A DNA stretch of 12,465 nucleotides from Candidatus Aminicenantota bacterium (GTDB lineage: Bacteria; Acidobacteriota; Aminicenantia; Aminicenantales; Aminicenantaceae), in assembly GCA_016926925.1 (NCBI GenBank), contig JAFGNQ010000189.1, forward strand, positions 1-12,465. Direction: 5' to 3'. The position numbers and the translations under genes are program-made. Under the pieces are notes generated by a model that did not search any database, was not told where the DNA came from, and was given only the letters and a program-made list of their open reading frames with translations. This document shows, in pieces, positions 7,315-12,465 of this stretch. Each line of letters starts with the position of its first letter. Position 1 is the stretch's first letter.

Positions 7315-7383
7315 ATGAAACGTTTTGAAAATAATCATGATGGCAACTATCTTTTGAGTGATCGAGGAAGGTGGCTGGCATGA
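7315..7383 (+). CDS. Possible 22-codon leader ORF coupled to bshA
   Basis: An ATG at 7315, preceded by GGGTGAAGGA (7305-7314), opens a frame of 22 residues (MKRFENNHDGNYLLSDRGRW, then LA). It stops at TGA 7381-7383, overlapping the bshA start codon as ATGA. The arrangement is that of a coupled upstream ORF, but the peptide resembles nothing known and a frame of this size is common by chance. Confidence 0.2.
   Translation: MKRFENNHDGNYLLSDRGRWLA
7365..7371 (+). promoter_or_regulatory. Ribosome-binding site fixing the ATG start of bshA
   Basis: AGGAAGG ends eight bases before ATG 7380. An in-frame GTG at 7371 overlaps this site and would have none of its own, and the family begins MK(I/V)GIVCYPT, so ATG 7380 is preferred. 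Confidence 0.65.
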
Positions 7384-8501
7384 AAGTTGGAATCGTCTGT
7401 TATCCGACACAGGGCGGAAGTGGTGTCGTGGCTTCTGAGTTGGCGATAGGCCTGGCGAAAAAGGGACATGAAATCCATATCGTGAGTTATGCGCTTCCGT
7501 TTCGATTGCGCGCTTTCCATCAGAACGTTTTCGTCCATGAAGTCCAGGTCGCTTCATATCCTTTGTTCAAATACCCTCCCTATGCGCTCGGACTGGCAAC
7601 AAAACTGGTCGAGCTGACGGAGGAATACGGTCTCGAGCTTATTCATGCACACTACGCTGTTCCTCATGCGGCCAGCGCTTATTTGGCCAAGCAAATATTG
7701 GATTCTCAACGGCTAAAAACGATCACGACACTCCATGGGACGGACATCACCCTGGTCGGTGCCGATCAATCCTTTCACAGAGTCATCAAATTCACCATCG
7801 AAAAATCCGATGGTGTCACGGCGGTTTCGAATTATCTGAAGCAACGCACGATCGAAGAATTCGATATCCGGCGCGAGATTCGTGTCATCTACAATTTTGT
7901 CGATTCGAAGCGTCTGGCTCAAAATAACACCGTGTGTACCAGGGAAGACTATGCTCCGAAGGGCGAGAAAGTTTTGATGCATGTCTCCAATTTTCGTCCG
8001 GTCAAGAGGGTCGGTGATGTCGTGCGCATTTTTTCTCGCGTTCATGAGAAAATTCCATCCAAACTCATTCTGGTGGGTGAAGGGCCCGAACGACTGTTCG
8101 TCCAGCAGTTGGTGAAAGAGTTGAAACTTTCCGAAGATGTGTATTTTCTCGGTGCACAGGATTATACGGAGCCTCTTCTTTTCTGTGCCGATCTTTTTCT
8201 TTTACCCAGCGAACAGGAGAGTTTCGGATTGGCTGCACTCGAGGCCATGGCCTGCGGTGTTCCTGTGATCGGTGCCGAGACAGGTGGACTACCGGAGGTG
8301 ATCACGCACGGGAATACCGGTTATTTGTTTCCCGTGGGAGAGGTTGGACCAATGGCGGAAAAGGCTGCCGCTCTTTTGCGCAATCCCGAGACTCATGAGT
8401 CTTTCAAGAAAGAAGCGCAAAAAAGAGCCGCACAATTTTTCGATGCCGACCAAATTATTCATCAATACGAAGCCTTTTATGAGGAAATATTGAACGTTTG
8501 A
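7380..8501 (+). CDS. bshA: N-acetyl-alpha-D-glucosaminyl L-malate synthase BshA
   Basis: BshA transfers GlcNAc from UDP-GlcNAc to L-malate, the first step of bacillithiol synthesis. It is a retaining GT4 glycosyltransferase with two Rossmann-like domains. The 373 residues fit the family. Landmarks are GIVCYPTQGGSGVVASELA (4-22), HAHYAVPHA (89-97), LHGTDITLVG (118-127), HVSNFRPVKR (201-210), VGEGPER (232-238) and the GT4 EX7E motif E280-E288 in EQESFGLAALEAM. GVPVIGAETGGLPE (293-306) forms the rest of the nucleotide-sugar site. No signal peptide or membrane segment is seen, in keeping with a cytoplasmic enzyme. It follows bshB1 and precedes the symporter by 81 bases. The call is strong; the closest alternative is a generic GT4 enzyme, which the pathway context argues against. 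Confidence 0.95.
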   Translation: MKVGIVCYPTQGGSGVVASELAIGLAKKGHEIHIVSYALPFRLRAFHQNVFVHEVQVASYPLFKYPPYALGLATKLVELTEEYGLELIHAHYAVPHAASAYLAKQILDSQRLKTITTLHGTDITLVGADQSFHRVIKFTIEKSDGVTAVSNYLKQRTIEEFDIRREIRVIYNFVDSKRLAQNNTVCTREDYAPKGEKVLMHVSNFRPVKRVGDVVRIFSRVHEKIPSKLILVGEGPERLFVQQLVKELKLSEDVYFLGAQDYTEPLLFCADLFLLPSEQESFGLAALEAMACGVPVIGAETGGLPEVITHGNTGYLFPVGEVGPMAEKAAALLRNPETHESFKKEAQKRAAQFFDADQIIHQYEAFYEEILNV

Positions 8502-8582
8502 AAAGTGCCGGTAAACACGTCTTGGAAGTTCGGCCCACCCAAAGAGAAGTGTCGGTTTTTAAAATCAGGAATGGGATGAGAC

Positions 8583-10274
8583 ATGAATAGATTGGACTGG
8601 ATCGTGATGAGCTTCTTTCTCCTGTTCGTAGCCGCTTACGGGATTTGGAGATCCAGGGGCAAAAAGGATATCAACGGCTATCTCATGGCCAATAGGGCGA
8701 CTCCTTGGTACACGATCACTCTCTCGATCATGGCCACGCAAGCAAGCGCCATCACATTCCTCTCCACCCCCGGACAGGCCTATGTGGATGGCATGCGCTT
8801 TGTCCAGTTCTATTTCGGCCTGCCTATCGCCATGGTTATTCTCTCCGTAACCGCCGTGCCTATATTTCATAAACTAAAGGTTTTTACGGCCTATGAATTT
8901 TTGGAGAAGCGTTTCGACCTTAAGAATCGTGCCCTAGGGAGCGGACTCTTCTTGATCCAGCGAGGCCTGGCTGCGGGATTCACGATTTTCGCCCCCGCCT
9001 TGATTATCTCCGTCCTGCTCGGATGGGATATCCGTCTCACGATTTTTCTGATCGGGGGGATTGTCATTCTGTATACCGCCACAGGCGGAACAGATGCCGT
9101 CAACAAAACGCACAAGCTGCAGATGCTCGTTATCACCCTGGGAATGGGCACGGCCTTTTTCATGATATTTCGATTGCTTCCCTCCGACATTTCCTTCATG
9201 GATGCGGCCCATGTTGCGGGGAAGCTGGGCAAATTGAATGTCGTCAATCTCGTTTTCGACTGGAAGGACCGCTACAATATCTGGTCCGGTCTCATAGGAG
9301 GGGCGTTTCTCGCGTTTTCCTATTTCGGGACAGACCAATCCCAGGTGCAGCGCTATCTTACCGGGCGTTCTGTAGCACAGAGCCGTATCGGGCTCCTGGC
9401 TAATGGTGTTTTTAAAGTGCCCATGCAGTTCGCCATTCTTTTCATCGGGGCCATGATCTTTGTCTTTTACCAGTTCGTGACTCCGCCTTTGTTTTTCAAT
9501 CCTGTCGAAACCGCCAATGTCAAAAACAGTTCCTTTTCGGTTGCCTACAAAAAATTGGAGACGGAATACGATCTTCTCCATAAGAAAAAGCAGGCTCGCA
9601 TAAGAGAAATGTTGACTGCCATCGAGACCCGGAGAGATTCAGATATAGACTCGACTGTGCAAGTGCTTCGACAAGCGAAAGCGGAGGAGCTAGGAATCCG
9701 GGACCAGGCGACCAAACTTATAAAAAGTGCCAATCCGGCCGCCGACACGAACGATATCAACTATATTTTCTTGAGTTTTGTCATCAACTTCCTGCCGGCA
9801 GGAGTGGTTGGGCTCATTTTGGCTGCTATTCTCTCCGCTTCGATGGCCTCCTCAGCGGCGGAATTGAATGCCCTGGCTTCGGTAACGGTCATAGATATCT
9901 ACAGACGCATGGTCAAGAAAAGAGCAACCGACCGGCATTACCTCATCGCTTCCAAATTAGCGACTGTCTTCTGGGGTATGTACGCCATCGGCTTTTCCCT
10001 GTTTGCGAACCGCCTCGGTTCACTGATCGAGGCCGTGAACATCTTGGGGTCTCTTTTTTACGGGACGATTCTCGGCATCTTTTTGATCGCGTTCTACTTT
10101 AAAAGAATAGGGGGGCACGCCACATTCGTGGCCGCAATCATTGCGGAATTGACCGTTTTGTCGTGTCACTTTTTTACAGAAATTCCCTATCTCTGGTTCA
10201 CTGTCATCGGGTGCGTGGTCCTGGTCATTCTCGCTCATCTGATGAACCCGTTGTTTGTCTCTAAAACGAGATGA
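8583..10274 (+). CDS. Sodium:solute symporter (SSS family) with a soluble insert
   Basis: The 563-residue polytopic membrane protein has about 13 hydrophobic segments, beginning WIVMSFFLLFVAAYGIW (6-22) and including TPWYTITLSIMATQASAITF (40-59). The SSS signature region LILAAILSASMASSAAELNALASVTVIDIY (411-440) carries the small residues and serines that form the sodium site in this family. It should couple Na+ entry to uptake of a small solute; the substrate cannot be read from the sequence. A charged, helical stretch of roughly 85 residues (about 307-392, KKLETEYDLLHKKKQARIRE and onward) interrupts the membrane core before the signature segment and looks soluble. The start is ATG 8583 with a weak GGATGAG (8574-8580). 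It ends the run containing bshC-bshB1-bshA and converges with the kinase gene. Confidence 0.9.
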   Translation: MNRLDWIVMSFFLLFVAAYGIWRSRGKKDINGYLMANRATPWYTITLSIMATQASAITFLSTPGQAYVDGMRFVQFYFGLPIAMVILSVTAVPIFHKLKVFTAYEFLEKRFDLKNRALGSGLFLIQRGLAAGFTIFAPALIISVLLGWDIRLTIFLIGGIVILYTATGGTDAVNKTHKLQMLVITLGMGTAFFMIFRLLPSDISFMDAAHVAGKLGKLNVVNLVFDWKDRYNIWSGLIGGAFLAFSYFGTDQSQVQRYLTGRSVAQSRIGLLANGVFKVPMQFAILFIGAMIFVFYQFVTPPLFFNPVETANVKNSSFSVAYKKLETEYDLLHKKKQARIREMLTAIETRRDSDIDSTVQVLRQAKAEELGIRDQATKLIKSANPAADTNDINYIFLSFVINFLPAGVVGLILAAILSASMASSAAELNALASVTVIDIYRRMVKKRATDRHYLIASKLATVFWGMYAIGFSLFANRLGSLIEAVNILGSLFYGTILGIFLIAFYFKRIGGHATFVAAIIAELTVLSCHFFTEIPYLWFTVIGCVVLVILAHLMNPLFVSKTR

Positions 10275-10329
10275 GCGTTTGCATGACGCCTCTTGAGAAG
10301 AATACATTGTGATGTTCAGGAGATCGGGA

Positions 10330-12465
10330 TCAGTCGCCGAGCGGCAGGTTCATCCGGCGCAGGAGATCCTTAAAACGGAGGTCGCTGCGCATGTCATCGA
10401 ATATAGGGTCCACGCTGATATAGGGCATGTTGGGATCATGCGCCTCGTAAGCCTTTTCCAGCCAATCGAGAGCCTTGTCGTACTTCCCCGCCCGGGTGTA
10501 GAGGGTTCCGATCTGCCATGGTGTCACAAAGGTTGTGTGCGAGCGCACTTCCATCATCTCCGCCACCCGCTGCAGAGCAACCTGGTATCCGCCCTCCTGA
10601 TAGCCGCGCATCAATGTCTCTTCGGCTTCATGATCGCCCTTGGCGGCATAGGACCTCTTCCAGATTTCCAGCGCCTCCGGGTACATCTTTTTTAGGTGGA
10701 AGGCTGTCCTGAGGGCGGCTAGAGCCACCCAATCGTCCGGTGAGATTTTAAGAATTTCGCGGAGCAGATTGACGGCTTCGTCGTAGCGATGTGCGTACAT
10801 CAAGATCATAGCATAGTGATCTCGGAACAAAACGTTGAGCGGATCCAAATCCATAACGCGTTCGATCTGGGCCATGGCTTCGTCCGGCCGTCGCATGATG
10901 CTCAGGAGATGCGAGTAACTTGCACGTGCATCCGGATAGTTGGGGTTGAGTTCGATCGACCGGCGATACTCCGTCTCACCACCCTCCCAGTCCCAATCCG
11001 TCCAAGCCTTGATTCCGGCCAGGGTGTCATGAACCTCGGCCAGGGTATCGTCCAGCTCCAGGGCTTTCAGGGCAGCCGCTTTGGCTTTTGGTCCGGCTTC
11101 GCTTGACGGCACCAATCCCTGCTGTTGAAATCCTATCCAGACCGAAGCGATACCCGAGTAGGCCAGGGCGTAATTGGGATCCTTCTCCCGGGCTAATTCG
11201 AAGTACTGGAGCGCGGTATCGAGGTCCTGCCGTGTGAGTTTGTACCAGTGGAACTGGCCTTTGAGATAGGCCTCGTAGGCTTCCGGGTCGACCCGCCGGG
11301 CACTGGTCAGGAGCGCTTCTTCCTGCGGAGTCATTTTGATCCTGATCTCGTGGGTGATGGCCTGCGCCATTTCGCTTTGCAGAATCAGGATGTCGCTGAT
11401 TTCACGTTCGTAGCTTTGGGCCCAGAGATTCCTCTCGGAAGCAGCTTGGATCAATTGGGTCCGCATTTGTACTCTATTGCCGGCGGTGAGGACCGACGCC
11501 TCCACCACGACCTTCACGCCCAACTCCTTTGCAATCTCCGATACGGATTTTTCCGATCTTTTGTAGCGCATCACGGACTGGCGCGAAATCACCCGCAGCG
11601 AGCTTATTTTTGACAGTTCGTTTATCAGAGCATCGGTCATCCCATCGCTGAAATATTCCTGACCTGGATCACCGGAAAGGTTATCTACGGGTAGGACTGC
11701 TATCGAATCCATTGCCTCAGCTCGGCCCGTGAAGAGAATGAGTACTGTCACGGTCAATATGATAAGGAAGCCTGCGATGCCCGCATAAAGTATTCCTTTT
11801 TTTTTCTTAAGCAGCTTTTGTTTCCTCAGCCTTGCTTTAATCTCTTCCGGTACGATCCCTTCAGATACCGACTTCAGATCCTCTAATAATTCCTGCATAT
11901 GCTGGTATCTTTTATCCGTATTCTTCTCTAATGCCTTTCGTACAACCTGATCTAAGGACTCTGGAACATCGGGACGCAAACTAATGACCGGTTCGGGCCG
12001 CTCATTCAGGACAGAATAGATAACCGCTTGATCATGCTCCCCTTTGAAGGGTAACTGACCGCTTAACATCTCATAAAGAGCGACGCCGAATGACCAGATG
12101 TCCGTCCGATGATCGACCTTTTCGCCGCGCGCCTGTTCGGGAGACATGTAGGCAATCGTCCCCATGGCCATGCCTTCTTGTGTTAACAGGGTGCCTCCAG
12201 TCATCCTGGCCAAACCGAAATCCATGATCTTGGCCTGACCTTTCTCCGTCACCATGATGTTGGCACTCTTGATGTCCCTGTGCACGACTCCTTTTTTATG
12301 GGCCTCATTCAAACCCTCTGCTACCTGTATGGCAATTTGAAGAGCTTCAGCTTGCCCCAGCGGGCCTGATTCGAGTTTCTTCTTCAAGCTCCTGCCTTCG
12401 ATATAAGACATGGAAATGAATGTTTTCTCCTCGGCCTCATCGAATTCATAAACCGTGCATATATG
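10330..12465 (-). CDS. Transmembrane Ser/Thr protein kinase with FlgO/TolB-like domain and TPR repeats (N-terminus cut by the right edge)
   Basis: The frame is open to the right edge (visible start HICTVYEFDE), so an ATG at 12411 is internal; 711 residues are visible. The PknB-like kinase domain lacks only its N-lobe beginning, which lies outside the window. Visible are HRDIKSAN (62-69), DFG (82-84), SPEQARG (108-114) and DIWSFGVALYEML (122-134), consistent with an active RD kinase. A basic linker leads to one membrane span (about 224-246). The exterior part begins with a FlgO/TolB-like domain (about 255-380: IAVLPVDNLSGD, YFSDGMTDALINEL, WAQSYERE), then TPR-type helical repeats (about 390-680) ending DPIFDDMRSDLRFKDLLRRM. 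It likely senses an extracytoplasmic signal. This architecture is frequent in Acidobacteriota-like genomes. It converges on the symporter gene with 55 bases between stops. Confidence 0.9.
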   Translation of the reverse strand, partial: HICTVYEFDEAEEKTFISMSYIEGRSLKKKLESGPLGQAEALQIAIQVAEGLNEAHKKGVVHRDIKSANIMVTEKGQAKIMDFGLARMTGGTLLTQEGMAMGTIAYMSPEQARGEKVDHRTDIWSFGVALYEMLSGQLPFKGEHDQAVIYSVLNERPEPVISLRPDVPESLDQVVRKALEKNTDKRYQHMQELLEDLKSVSEGIVPEEIKARLRKQKLLKKKKGILYAGIAGFLIILTVTVLILFTGRAEAMDSIAVLPVDNLSGDPGQEYFSDGMTDALINELSKISSLRVISRQSVMRYKRSEKSVSEIAKELGVKVVVEASVLTAGNRVQMRTQLIQAASERNLWAQSYEREISDILILQSEMAQAITHEIRIKMTPQEEALLTSARRVDPEAYEAYLKGQFHWYKLTRQDLDTALQYFELAREKDPNYALAYSGIASVWIGFQQQGLVPSSEAGPKAKAAALKALELDDTLAEVHDTLAGIKAWTDWDWEGGETEYRRSIELNPNYPDARASYSHLLSIMRRPDEAMAQIERVMDLDPLNVLFRDHYAMILMYAHRYDEAVNLLREILKISPDDWVALAALRTAFHLKKMYPEALEIWKRSYAAKGDHEAEETLMRGYQEGGYQVALQRVAEMMEVRSHTTFVTPWQIGTLYTRAGKYDKALDWLEKAYEAHDPNMPYISVDPIFDDMRSDLRFKDLLRRMNLPLGD

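Noticed and set aside
10275..10329. Bidirectional terminator between the convergent symporter and kinase genes
   Set aside because: Expected from context, but only a four-base stem (GCGT/ACGC) was seen, with no T-run on either strand.
11740..11940. AT-rich dip within the kinase gene as a sign of domain transfer
   Set aside because: Hand counts of 60-base blocks gave about 37-48 percent GC here against about 60 percent in the TPR part, but the kinase part itself ranges from about 47 to 62 percent. The dip covers the lysine-rich linker and membrane span, which explains it.

Overview
The window holds nine protein genes, two of them cut by the window edges, and a probable tenth small one. It looks like a bacterial chromosome of moderate GC content. 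Three things suggest an Acidobacteriota or Aminicenantota-like organism: a Ser/Thr kinase fused to a membrane segment, a FlgO/TolB-like sensor domain and TPR repeats; a complete bacillithiol pathway; and exported DinB-like and DUF2911 proteins. This placement is inference from gene style. No rRNA, tRNA, mobile element or CRISPR array was seen.

Layout. Positions 3-338 are the C-terminal end of an unrecognised protein. A 306-base gap follows, with a good sigma-54 type -24/-12 element and a weaker sigma-70 candidate. Next is a Tat-exported DinB/YfiT-superfamily protein (645-1217). A 249-base spacer carries a perfect 11-bp inverted repeat that overlaps a possible promoter, and leads to a secreted DUF2911 protein (1467-2048).

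The core is a tightly packed run on the + strand. It starts with a large exported PIG-L/LmbE-type deacetylase with a glutamine-amidotransferase-like C-terminal domain (2237-4723). A 48-residue single-span membrane protein (4704-4850) overlaps the genes on both sides. The three bacillithiol genes follow: bshC (4847-6472), bshB1 (6563-7300) and bshA (7380-8501). A sodium:solute symporter (8583-10274) ends the run. A Ser/Thr kinase-TPR receptor (10330 to the right edge) converges on it from the minus strand.

How it may work together. BshA joins UDP-GlcNAc and L-malate, BshB1 removes the acetyl group, and BshC adds cysteine to give bacillithiol, all in the cytoplasm. The exported PIG-L protein belongs to the wider superfamily of BshB and of the thiol-conjugate amidases Mca/Bca. 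The exported DinB-like protein belongs to the superfamily that contains the bacillithiol S-transferase BstA/YfiT. With the symporter alongside, the cluster could be a bacillithiol synthesis system with an extracytoplasmic conjugate-processing or sugar-salvage arm. The synthesis part is well supported; the extracytoplasmic arm is a hypothesis.
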